Below, piece by piece: positions 10,680-21,735 of a stretch of 64,000 bases of DNA. Position 1 is the first letter of the stretch. Every line of letters begins with the position of its first letter. The stretch is taken from positions 8,491,001 through 8,555,000 of the forward strand of contig NC_080571.1 in NCBI RefSeq assembly GCF_030247185.1, written 5' to 3'. Under the pieces are notes generated by a model. That model was not told the DNA's origin. It did no database searches and saw only the letters and a list, made by a program, of their open reading frames with translations. The position numbers and the translations under genes were made by a program. The DNA comes from Malaya genurostris (taxonomy: Eukaryota; Arthropoda; Insecta; Diptera; Culicidae).

Positions 10680-13600
10680 TAAGTGTAGCAAAATTAATGC
10701 AATGCAACACAAATCGTTATGCAGTATCGATTTGAACAAACTGTTGTCCCACCAGGAATAAAACGCTTCAAAAGATTCGGAACTTAGTACAAATAAGTTG
10801 CACAGACTCACCTATATAGAATTATCATTTACATCAAAACAATAAGTGTCTTATCACTACATGCGTTGTAACAATGATAATGTTCGTTCATGTATTAATA
10901 AAATCAAGTTACAATATGAACAAAATTAAGGAATTTGGTTGCGTATGCATTGGTTCCTTAATATGCAAAAGTGAAAATCAATTAAAGTAACAAAATATGT
11001 TCTGCGGGCTGTGTCACATATTTTCTTCCTTGTATTGCTGAAATTCTATTTTCAGACACTTTCCGAAGATTATCGACGCTTTTTAACGAAGGATCAATAA
11101 AATTACACTATTACTGAGTTTATTGGTTGACGGTTATTCTAATTTTTCACATTCACTTTTTTCGATCAAAATATTTAAAATCTTCTTTAATCGCTGTTTA
11201 TAAAATGATATAAAAGTTTTTACGTTCTCTGTCTTGAAAATTTGTCCAGATCTATATCTTGAGGTTATTCGTATCCAAAATTGATCTTTTAAGTAACTTT
11301 GAAATCATCATAACTGACGTTCATTTAAAGGATATTTTCTAAAAATTTTCAAATGTTTGTTGAAGGCATCAAAATAGAATAGAATCAATTGTTCTGAAAG
11401 AATCTAATTGTCATTTTGATCATTCGCCAAAAATGTAAACACTAAAAGTAGAGCAATTTTGTAATTTGTGAATTTTAGTGCATCCATCATCATCTTTATT
11501 TTCGTTTTTAATATGGGTATTGGGTACCTTAGAATTATTTCATTTTTAATGTAATCCTGATCGGTCGTGTCTTGCATACAAATCTCTAATTTTATTTTTT
11601 AATCAGACATTTAATATGGCCATACAAAATGAATTCGCCAACTTAAGGTGTGAGTAGATTGGAGTTTCGTAATGCGCGAGCAAAATTTTGATCGGTAGCT
11701 ACTCCTGCTTTGAAGCGGTCTGCACAACTGAAGAGCAAATGTCAAATTGTTACGCAGATTCAGTTAAATGGATGACCGTAACCTACTTTACACTGAAATT
11801 ATTATTGCATTACTGAAAACCGAAATCTTGATGAATTATCCCGTGCTTTTCAGTCCATGGTAAACAAATACTTTACGCTCTAAGAAAAATTGATTCGTTT
11901 GAATGAGCTAATTAAGTCAACCGGAAAGATATGTTCCATGTAGGGAGCCTATCATTTCTAAAAAAACTGGATTGTTTCAGAAACGTGGTGGCTACGTTTG
12001 TGTTGAAACTTCTGGCACAAGACGGGAAATCAATTCCCTACATTGATACTAATTTTCTGCGATTGTCGATTCCACTTGTCGAAAAAAAAACATGTTTTAT
12101 TGCTTGCAATGTTAAAAACATATCTAATTAATAAAATTAATAGGTTATAAATTAAACCTGGATGCATAAAGATGATTGACAATGTATTCGGAATCCAAGG
12201 GGCCGCTCTTTCCGTAGCAGACGAAAATCTTTAGGAAACCAAAAATAAAAACCATTTCATTGTGTGATACGTGCGGTTTCGAATTTATTGTTTTTCCTTC
12301 GAAGATTTTATTTCCCTTCTTTTTGTTTTTTGTAGGTCTTGAACCAGCAGGTCGCTGCCGTCTGCCTGTTAGGGAAGGTAAACTGGAGGAAAAACAATGA
12401 TTCACAGCAAAACATTTAAATATAAATGGATCGGCAGGTGGCCCGGGGCAGGCGGACGTAGCGGGGGTGTTCGAGGTTCTTCCACCGTCTTCAACCCAAA
12501 GTTGTTCTTGCGCACAATGATTTTGATGGGTGAACATTTTCTACGCTAGAGTGGATCCTTAATGACGACGTCCAATATGCTTGAGTGATCGTCGGTCCCG
12601 GTTTTCGCAGTCGTCGTCGTCGTCGTCGTCGTCGTCACCGTAGTCGTCATCGCAGGCAGCTCAAGTTCCTTGCCTTGAAGCTACCGTTGACTTGTTGCTG
12701 GTGGTCGTTGTTTTCTTTTTATTTTCGGGGGAAAAATTATGGCGGTCAGAGACGCGTGAAAGCAGACAATAAAACAGGTTGATTGATCGCGAAAAGTGTG
12801 ATGAGACTACGACCATGTGTGTGTGTGTTTGTGGTTTTGTGTGTGATTGAACACGCATGAGGGACGAATCCAGGTTGAGTGGGTCTGATCTCGTGGGTTT
12901 ATGGTTTTTCTTTGGCGTTGGCCGAAAGTGGCAGGTTGAAAAGTTGGGTGCGAAAACTTCACTGGATTCATATTCATGGATTTTTATTTTGAGATTCGCG
13001 TTCGGGTTTGTTAAGTTAACTAAGTCAACATTGGAAGTCATTTCCTTTACGGCCATATCTCCGATAATGATAATTTTCGGAACGATGATTTATGTGTGTC
13101 ACGTACATTTTTTTTTAAACAAACGATTCAACTCGAAAGCGCACCATGACACATTGTCATCTGCTTATTACTACCATTCTGCTACGAAAATCTTTAGTCA
13201 AAGCTGTTTCCTGGTCCGGAATTTCTTTCGCCACAAGATAAACACAGCCGTCGTCATCTTTCCAATCTTCCGAAAAGCATTCCGCTGGAACTGACTTCAC
13301 CTCCGCTGTAGCCCACCATCAGCAGCAGTTTGTTCTGTCGTTCGGAGCAATATTTGAATAATTCTTAAAAATAAATCCAATTGTTTCACTGTCAGGATTA
13401 GAATATGACAAATTTATTATTATCATTTTGCCATTTTCCACAAACAGAAGGGAACCACGGTGCGCTCTCTGGAGGTGCTCACTGTGGCAGAGGAATGGCA
13501 GCTGAGCTGAGACCGTGTTCTAGCTATGCATGCCTCCGCCCACGCAGTCGCCGGCTGCAAATCGCTGCCTGATACAGCATCAACGGCACCACAGTTTTAC

Positions 13601-15115
13601 ACGAATAAATAAATAAGCATGCATCCAACCGAACGACGACGACGACGGGCAACAGACAGACGGGGAAGGCACGGAAGAGCCGATGATTCGACCCCAGCCG
13701 TGGTTGGTAGGAACGCGAGAAACACCCGACCAACCACCAACCGGAATCGCTGGAGGAAAATTCTGTTTGATCATAAATCTTGTTTTTCTTGAAAATCCAT
13801 TTTCAGCCAGCGATTTCGGGCCACGGGTCACGGTGGGTTAGACAAATAAGTGGAGAAAATCTTCAAACGAAAATATTTCAATCGATAAATTTTCAAACAA
13901 CTAATAAGTTTGGTCTCAATCAATCAAAAGCTTTTTATAAGAATTCGGAACCACTGATTTGCAAGTACAATGCGGCAAAAAAAAACTATCCACGAACGAA
14001 CCCACCTTGCACCGACTCGAATCTTTCATCTTCACCAAGTCTGCAAGTGCGATGTGGTCTTGTTTTGCAATTCTGAAGATGTCTTCAACTTTTCCCCTCT
14101 CGACCTTTTGCGTGATCTTAGTTAGTCCAACCTTAGTGGACTAGGTTTCTTCCCCCGTCCGAGGACCGAGGACGCAACGGTTTCGCGAGTGCATTTTTCC
14201 TCCGCACCACTTCGGTTCAAGAGCGATGTATTAGCTCGATTACCTTTTGGTCCAATCACATTCAAAACGTGGGTAGCAAAACAAGATAAAAAATATTTGC
14301 GCTGGAATTAAATTGTTTTGAAATCAAAGAAAATCTGCTCACGCTTTCCGGAATCCATTGGAATCGTACGCTGCTGGTGGGTGGAAAAATACCACCCAGG
14401 CTTGCAACTTCGGACAGCAACCGTTCCTAGCAATTCCTACCGACACGTAGAGTGGAAATAATTGGATTATAAATTTAACAAAATACATGACGTATTTTCT
14501 TTCATCGGACCGGATGCTGCGAGATGATTGGTGGTGTTGAAATTGGCCAACACAAAACACGGGATGAAATTGATCGGTTTTGTTTTTTTTATCATTCGCA
14601 CGCAGAGGCAGAACGTGCCGTTTCCTTTCCAAGTGTATTGGACACGAGTGAAAATCGAATTCTATCATTATTATTGGTCGAAAGTGCAATCGAACGATGC
14701 TTGGTCACTCCCAGTTCGATTGAAAATTGAACTGTAAAGAGCGCAGTCGCCATGATTGTCGTAGTTTATCGTTGGTTTTTTATCAATATTCTTTATTATC
14801 ATGAAAACTGCAACTTTATTTCGGAAAACTTTTCAAATAAATAAAAACCACCATTTAATTTACCAACAAAATGCAGCATATTTTGAAACTTAATAATTAC
14901 TTTTTTTATCGTTTATTGAGACCCGGCGTTTGCCAATCCAGTAAAGGCATTTTGTTGGATGTTGCTTATTACACCAACATCCAGTAAAGGCATTTTCCTA
15001 AATTTACAAAAAAAGAACAAAGGTTTCTTATATACTATTCATTATTTCTACGATTTGGTCTCAATTTTTTTGTTTCCTGGATATAATTAGATCAAATTTT
15101 TGACAGTTTTCGTTG
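10680..15115. other. Long stretch without recognisable genes
   Basis: About 4.4 kb with no transposon protein and no repeat of other parts of the window. The part from 12.2 to 14.7 kb is less AT-rich and carries a GTC microsatellite. Frames at 12145-12537 (minus), 12661-13056 (minus) and 12857-13294 (plus) overlap one another on opposite strands and show no domain. Regulatory or intronic DNA would fit but cannot be shown. Confidence 0.5.
12610..12636 (+). repeat. (GTC)9 trinucleotide repeat
   Basis: Nine uninterrupted GTC/GAC units, followed by degenerate units to about 12651. No supported reading frame contains it. Confidence 0.95.
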
Positions 15116-15119
15116 TTAA

Positions 15120-15810
15120 GGGGCGGGTAGGGTCTAACACTATTGAAAAATCATTTATTATTTTATTTATATTTTCTTATAGCAAAACATTTGAAGAATT
15201 TTCTGTGAAATTTTCAAGCCTATTGGAACAAAACTCTGGAAGTTATGGTCCTTTATCTATGGCTATCTCATTCTACGAAGGCCCAAGATTTCTACTTCGA
15301 TTGACTTCAAAACTTGACAAAACATATTTGAAATGTTTCGTTATAGAAAATTATAAAAGAAAAAACATGATTTTTTGAAATCCCTACGGGCTCCCTGAAG
15401 TAATTAATTGTTTCCATTGATTTTATAGAAAAAAATCCTTTAAACGCGTTTTCCTTGAAAGCCCGTGTCCATCCATCAAACTACTGCACCATTTTTTTTT
15501 TTCAAATTTTGTACACACTTTCTACATATAAAAAAACAGACCCCAACGTTTTCCTTCTCGTTGTTTCTAACTACTCTAACTATGCTGCGTTTATTTGTTC
15601 ACTTCTGATTAGTCTGCGCTGAGATACAGTGGACACCGCAAATCATGATTTTTAAGAAGCGTTCTCAAAAATATCCCTTCACCGACTTATTTCTCAATAT
15701 TTTTCCACCAAAAAATTACAAAATGTTGTTCGAATGATGCTTTTTATCATCATTTTTATATTTTGTTGAACGATAATTTTGGATTTTTTTTATCGTTTAG
15801 ACAAAAGTGA
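15120..15810. mobile_element. Rearranged copy of the TTAA-flanked MITE
   Basis: It begins after TTAA (15116-15119) with ggggcgggtagggtctaac and follows the 8327-8923 element through 'gaaattttcaagcctat.ggaacaaaactc' and the aaatgttgttcgaatgat block. About 150 bp at 15545-15700 is not in the other copy but is found again at 5440-5600 in inverted orientation. The right terminus ending in cccccc is missing, so the copy is broken. Confidence 0.7.
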
Positions 15811-16015
15811 TTGAAGGATGAATGGAATGCTGTGATTGGTTCGTGAAAACATAGGTCAATTAAAACCAATATTTCAATAGTACGCTACTGAAATACTGAA
15901 ACAACGTTGCCATTCATGTTCAAGTTAAATGTTTCTGTATCGATTGGTTATTAAATTATACCAATCTCGAAACAAATGACTGAGATATTACCGTTCAAAA
16001 TTATGACATGAACTA
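15555..16015 (+). repeat. Direct counterpart of the inverted segment at 5334-5832
   Basis: It matches the reverse complement of 5334-5832 over most of its length, including the tacgctactgaaatactgaa and tatcgattggttattaaatt blocks. It overlaps the damaged TTAA MITE at its left side. No coding potential. Confidence 0.7.
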
Positions 16016-16343
16016 CAAACTTTGGGTGCATTCTGGAAGTTCAAGAGTTAATCAGTTCTACTGAGTTCGACTTGGGCATGTTTTCAATGATTTAACCCAG
16101 TGACATTTGTCGGCCGGAATCGGCCCGATTGTCCAATCGATTAATTACGCTCCTCTATCATTATATTATAGAAATATAGACTTCCTTCAAAATCTGTAGG
16201 AAATCAGTATTTTTTTGCAAAATTTGGTTGCTCGAGTTACGCTTTCGGAATTTCTATACTCATTATGGTTAGACCGCTGTTTCGCTGTCATGAAGATAAT
16301 ACTTTTAAACACATGCGAATTTACTCATTCCTGAAGATAAAAC

Positions 16344-18221
16344 GTGATTGATCCACCTAGCAGTGAGATGATACCTTTTTTTTATCAATTCGCATGTGTT
16401 TTTTGCATGAATATTCTTCGGTGTTTAAGTTTTCATTACATTATTTTAATGACCGTCGTTTTAAGCGACAATTTGAGATTGTAATCACTCATTACTCTGT
16501 AATGTCGAAACTGCAAATACAATCGAATTTAAATCTAGAAGTGTGATAATCGATTAAACATGCCACGATATGTAAGTTCCACTTTAGAGTTTACGGTAAT
16601 TTAAGGTACTTCCAGAGCCGGTATTCAGGAACCAGCATAACCCAAACCGATTCGTATGGCCATATGACGAATAAATTACAGTTTTGAGTATAACTTTGAA
16701 GCTTAATTGGATAAAATTCATTAATTTTTGTATGTATGTATAAAACTAATTAATTTTGTATATAAGTTTATTTCAATTTGAATTTTTGTTTCTGAAATTT
16801 GATTAGGCTTTTTTGAGAAAACGATTGAGCTTTGAAAAACGATTTTATACTGGAACCGGAATTCTAAAATCGGTATGGCCGAAGTCAGATAAATTCACCT
16901 GAATAGCTGTATAGTTTACATTTGTTTCAAAATATTTGAAAATCAGTGAAGACATCTTTGAGAAATCATAGCATGAATTAAATTTTTAGGTGCCTTCTGA
17001 ATCGACAACTGAATACCACTAAAACTGAAAAAAGTTAATTTTTTTTATCGACTATCAAAATCTGCTAACCCGATAAACCTGATTAATTTATGTGGAATAG
17101 ACATTTTTATACTAATCACCCTGTATCCCCGAAACCGGAAGTTGGATCTGACTGAAGAGCAAGATGTTTAAAAGAATCTTGAATCTTTTCATTTGAATCT
17201 TAGATGATTCTTAGATTTCACTTGAATCTTAGATCGGTTCAGCCATCTACGAGAAGAATGAGTTACACAATTTTGATTTCGTTTCATATATCATCATGTA
17301 GTTCCGGAACCAGAGGTCGGAACCAAACATAATTCAGGAACTTTGTTTGGGAGCATACGAATTTTCGTATGAATCTGAATTTGTAGAAAAGAAATTTTCA
17401 ATTTTCAGAAAAAATTGAGTGAAATTATTTGTCACACACGCATTTGCTGATCTCGACGAACTGATTCGAATGGTATATGGATGTTATGTTCTTCCAGCAT
17501 TTATTGCTGTAAGTAGTTTAAAACAATATAATTAAAAAAAATCTGCCATCATCTGGTTTATATATGTCATATTCGAACGATTATGTTGCCAAAAACGAGC
17601 CGTGCTAAAATCGGTCCGAGGCAAATTGTCATGAAAAAGGATGCTGTACACAGTCTTTTTGGTACTTAGAAACAATTGTATGTAACAGAATAGAAAATCG
17701 TGTTTTCCGTTGCTCCCAAGCATTGCTTTGTCATACAGCGCTCAAAACTCCGACTGCTGGAATAGGGGGAAAAGTCGTTTACACAAAAATTTCGATATCT
17801 CCGTTAAAAATGGACGGATTTTAACAATCTATGGCTTGTAGAATAGGTATTATCGTGCGGAATCTAAGTCTGAAAACATATTCTGTTTTCAAGGTCAATT
17901 GTGACAGATAATTTTGACATAAAACTTCGAATAACTCAAAAAGTAAACATCCGATCTCAAAACCATTCAATAGCGTTTTGGGTGAGACGGGGAGACCTTT
18001 CATTTGCGACTAGTTTGATCAAAATCGGTCTAGCCATCTCTGAAATCTCGACCTCTTAGTTGACAACACACATACAGACACACATACACACACACGCACA
18101 CACACAGACATTTGCTCAGTTCGTCGAGCTGAATCGATTGGTATATGTCAGCCGGGCCTCGGAAAAATTTTCGAAAGTTTGAGCGAATTCTATACCTATT
18201 TTTTATATATATAAAAAAAGG
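16344..18221 (+). repeat. Family H modular repeat, copy 3, with empty site known
   Basis: This 1.88-kb copy closely matches 5833-7728. The flanking sequence (cacatgcga..cattcctgaag on the left, acaatcaaatgtgaagata on the right) recurs without the repeat at 24283-24400, which acts as an empty site. That comparison places the boundaries at about 16344 and 18221, with a possible 6-bp duplication, taaaac (16338-16343, 18222-18227). The element begins near tccacctag and ends in a palindrome. No protein is encoded. Confidence 0.8.
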
Positions 18222-18306
18222 TAAAACAGGAAAAACTTTACAATCAAATGTGAAGATATAAAATGATAAAATGTGTGAAACACAATCAAATGCATCAATG
18301 GAAAAC

Positions 18307-19470
18307 ACAGTTCGGTTTTACATCTCCTCCAAGTCAGTCGATAAAACAAAACCGCTTACGTTGGAAACAGAAGAAACCAAGTACAGTATTGTGTAGTGAA
18401 CAATAAAAAGAACTCGAAATGAGTGAACCAAACGAACAAAAGCTACTGCCGACACGAACGAATACAAATGTTGTTGACTTTAGGCAGTGCAAAATTCGAC
18501 CTTCGATACGAGAACTTGAAGGTTTGCTTAAGGAGCAAATGCAGCTGGACATTAAACGTGTGCATTTACTTCAATCCAATAAGACGAATAATGTTGTTTA
18601 TATCCAGTTTTAGAAAGAGGTGGATGCAATTCAATTCGCAAAACACAATAACAATGTGCACTATGTGGAACACGAGAACATTAGGTACAACATTCCAGTA
18701 TATATGGATGATAGTGCTATAGAAGTGCGTGTGCATGATCTTCACTCGAGCGTCACCGATTATTATATTCGCAAAACTATGTCCCAATACGGAGAGATTC
18801 TCTCTATCGAAAAAGAAAAGTGGAAGAATTTTTTCCCCGGTATTCTAAATGGCGTACGTTTATTACGCATACACTTGAAGAGGCCTATACCTTCTTATGT
18901 GATTTTCGGTCAAGATACGAGAATTCCGTGCAAACCATTTGTTACCTTTGACAATCAGATGGCCACATGCCAATATTGCCAAAAAGCTGTTCACTACGGT
19001 AAGCATGTGATAAACTGGACAAGGAGACAACCACATTAAAGGACAATGGTGCTTCCTTCACAGCAACCTTAAGCAACCCCAGTACACCTATGACAGTCAC
19101 CAACAACAGTGAAGCATCCCCTTCAACGAAACCATGCAACGTATTCCCTATAGAACAAAGTACACCAGCTGCAGTTAACAACTTACCATCCAACCAACCA
19201 GCAACTGTAAACAGTGTACAACAAGGCTCATTTCCAGCAACTAGCAATGAAACCAACAACAATACCATCGATGTGGCAATGGATGACGAGACGAACCACG
19301 AACGAAGTGCCCCTCAATCCTCGCAGGAGGGAAATGGAAGCTCCTCTCCCCCTAGAAAAAGGGTGACAACGAGATCCAACTCAAAAAAAAATTATTTAAA
19401 CAATCGGCTCAATCGGCCACGTAAAGCTTGTACGCATATAGGCCTGAATAAAACTATCTTTTAAATAAAA
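18307..19470 (+). mobile_element. ORF1-only non-LTR retroelement, 13-bp target duplication
   Basis: The 1,164-bp insertion is flanked by an exact duplication, atcaatggaaaac (18294-18306 and 19471-19483). A paralogous empty site near 24396-24425 carries a single copy of the target followed by the same downstream sequence. The element has a short 5' leader, an ORF1 and an A-rich 3' end (ctatcttttaaataaaa), and no endonuclease or reverse transcriptase. This is the layout of a half-LINE moved in trans. A second, damaged copy lies at 60815-62160. Confidence 0.85.
18419..19464 (+). pseudogene. Non-LTR retrotransposon ORF1 (RRM-like plus CCHC), disrupted
   Basis: The frame starts MSEPNEQKLLP. An in-frame TAG follows at 18611-18613, then the same frame runs on to about 19005. 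A one-base loss there shifts it to the frame that continues to 19464. The middle region (IEVRVHDLHSSVTDYYIRKT, about residues 100-165) looks like an RNA-recognition motif as found in LINE ORF1 proteins. It is followed by a CX2CX4HX4C zinc knuckle (CQYCQKAVHYGK, with the last Cys restored only by the frameshift) and a basic, Ser-rich tail (SSPPRKRVTTRSNSKK). ORF1 proteins bind element RNA during target-primed insertion. The mosquito clade is not identified. It is a pseudogene because of one stop and one frameshift. Confidence 0.8.
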
Positions 19471-19554
19471 ATCAATGGAAAACGTTTAATAGTGAAAAGG
19501 CAGGTGGATAATGTCAGAGACATAACCGGATTGACGTGAATATGAGTAATTTAG

Positions 19555-19687
19555 TTACACTAAAACCTCACTTTACACGAACTTAATCTATGCGAATTTA
19601 ATTTAAGTGCCTTTTTTATTTGAAACAACTCGATTTTTTTATTTAATTTACGTGATGATCACGTAAATAAAGGCCTTGTCTATTTTT
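19555..19687. mobile_element. Possible pogo-like terminus remnant
   Basis: tacactaaaacctcacttta followed by cacgaac resembles the ends of the 20080-24083 element (tacacccaaacctccgttta) and, more loosely, pogo/Tigger ends. No partner terminus was found before the mariner fragment at 19688. Low confidence. Confidence 0.35.
19646..19668. repeat. 23-bp perfect palindrome
   Basis: Two 11-bp arms, atttacgtgat and atcacgtaaat, flank a single G. It lies between the possible pogo-like end and the mariner fragment. Function unknown. Confidence 0.9.
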
Positions 19688-19974
19688 TCACCAAAGGCTT
19701 TTTCTAACATTTTCAACGTTTCGGAACGCTTAAATCCATTTGCAACACACCTCAAGCACGTTGTTTTAAATTTTCATCCATTATAAAAATCGCCACACCA
19801 AAATTTTTCAACTTCTTTGTATAGACGCCAAACCAAAACTAATCGTACGATATGCGTCAAAATTTGACAGAATGTGTAAAAAAGTATTGCCAACGTTTAG
19901 AGAATAAAAGTTTACCGATTGGACAAGCGCGGCAATTTTAAAATGAAAGTTTCGGTTCTTTTTTGATCATAAGG
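19688..19974 (-). mobile_element. 5' fragment of a mariner element
   Basis: Read on the minus strand, this matches the left terminal repeat of 4356-5309 and continues into the transposase start (ATG context at about 19780) for some 90 further bases, with a small internal deletion. The outer end is flanked by TA (19975-19976). It is truncated at 19688, so only the terminal repeat and the first part of the gene remain. Confidence 0.8.
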
Positions 19975-20079
19975 TATGTAACGTTTATTTGCACTAACTT
20001 TTCTCGGAGATGGCTGAACCGATTTTCACAAACTTAGATTCAAATGAATGGTCTTGTGGTCCCATACAAAATTCCTAAA
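19975..20079 (-). repeat. Family H copy 4, downstream part
   Basis: On the minus strand this shows the 'gaattttgtatgggaccacaag', 'gaatctaagtttgtgaaaatc' and 'cagccatctccgagaaaagt' blocks of family H. The upstream part lies at 24084-24150. The 4-kb fold-back element separates the two. Confidence 0.78.
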
Positions 20080-20281
20080 TACACCCAAACCTCCGTTTAC
20101 GAACACTTTTTATACGTAACCTCTTTTTACGTACCTCTTTTTACGAACCAAATCCCAAATAACGTAAACTTTTTTTACGAACCAAATCCCAAATAACGTA
20201 AACTTTTTTTACGAACCTACTTCGTAAAAAGAGGTTTTGTCATTCATCGAAAGTGATTTCCGACTCCATGGAAACTACTAC

Positions 20282-21694
20282 AATATTGGTATTTTTGGAA
20301 CGGGTTTAAAGAGTAGATTCCGGAAAATGATGTTTGAGGTATTTTGGAAATCCAAGATGGCGACTTCCGGCGTGTTGATATTCCTTGAAAACCCATACAA
20401 TATGGGTATTTTCGGAACGGAATTGATGAGTAGATGTCAGAAAACGATGTTTGAGGTCGTTTTGAAATTCAAGATGGCGACTTCCGGTTTGTTGATATTC
20501 TTTGAAAACCTATATAATATGGGTATTTCCGGAACGGGGTTAATGAGTAGATGTCGGAAAATTATGTTTGAAGTGGTTCTGGAATCCAAGATGGCGACTT
20601 CCGGTTTGTGGATATTCCTTGAAAACCCATACAATATGGGTATTTTCGGAACGGGGTTAATGAGTAGATGTCGGAAAATGATGTTTGAGGTGGTTCTGAA
20701 ATCCAAGAAGTCGACTTCCGGTTTATCGATATTCCTTGCAATATGGGTATTTTCGGAACGGAATTGATGAGTAGATGTCGGAAAATTATGTTTGAAGTGG
20801 TTCTCAAATCCAAGATGGCGACTTCCGGTGTGTTGATATTCCTTGAAAACCCGTACAATATGGATATTTTCGGAACGGAATTGATGAGTAGATGTCAGAA
20901 AACGATGTTTGAGGTAGTTTTGAAATTCAAGTTGGCGACTTCCGGTTTGTTGATATTCTTTGAAAACCTATATAATATGGGTATTTCCAGAACGGGTTTA
21001 AAGAGTAGATTCCGGAAAATGATGTTTGAGGTATTTTGGAAATCCAAGATGGCGACTTCCGGTGTGTTGATATTCCTTGAAAACCCATACAATATGGATA
21101 TTTTTGGAACGGAATTGATGAGTAGATGTCAGAAAACGATGTTTGAGGTAGTTTTGAAATTCAAGATGGCGACTTCCGGTTTGTTGATATTCTTTGAAAA
21201 CCTATATAATATGGGTATTTCCGGAACGGGGTTAATGAGTAGATGTCGGAAAATTATGTTTGAAGTGGTTCTGGAATCCAAGATGGCGACTTCCGGTTTG
21301 TGGATATTTCTTGAAAACCCATACAATATGGGTATTTTCGGATCGGGGTTAATGAGTAGATGTCGGAAAATGATGTTTGAGGTGGTTCTGAAATCCAAGA
21401 AGTCGACTTCCGGTTTATCGATATTCCTTGAAAACCTTTGCAATATGGGTATTTTCGGAACGGAATTGATGAGTAGATGTCGGAAAATTATGTTTGAAGT
21501 GGTTCTCAAATCCAAGATGGCGACTTCCGGTGTGTTGATATTTCTTGAAAACCCATACAATATGGATATTTTCGGAACGGAATTGATGAGTAGATGTCAG
21601 AAAACGATGTTTGAGGTAGTTTTGAAATTCGAGATGGCGACTTCCGGTTTGTTGATATTCCTTGAAAACCCATACAATATGGGTATTTTCGGAA
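20282..21694 (+). repeat. Left array: about 12 units of 117 bp
   Basis: Each unit contains tgagtagatgtc(a/g)gaaaa, 'atgtttgaggt', aagatggcgacttccggt and 'cttgaaaacccatacaatatggg'. The period is 117 bp (39 codons), with occasional 105- to 118-bp units. A higher-order repeat of six units (about 695 bp) is visible: the variant block agagtagattccggaaaatg occurs at about 20309 and 21004. The array stays open in one plus frame (20237-20767, 20743-21702), translating as a 39-residue repeat with the core MSRCQKTMFEVVLKFKMATS. No known domain is recognised, and coding is not established. Confidence 0.93.
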
Positions 21695-21735
21695 CGGTAT
21701 AGTGTTTTAAAGGAATAAAGAGTTAATATCAAGAA
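21695..21735. repeat. Junction of the two fold-back arms
   Basis: The turn between plus and minus units contains ggtatagtgttttaaaggaa. The same core, ggtatagtgttttcaacgaa, sits between the two opposed units of the small element at about 25043, so it is a conserved part of the family. Confidence 0.8.

Noticed and set aside
12145..13294. Possible host coding exons (frames of 130-145 residues on both strands)
   Set aside because: Frames overlap on opposite strands, no domain or splice-consistent continuation was recognised, and the composition is low complexity.
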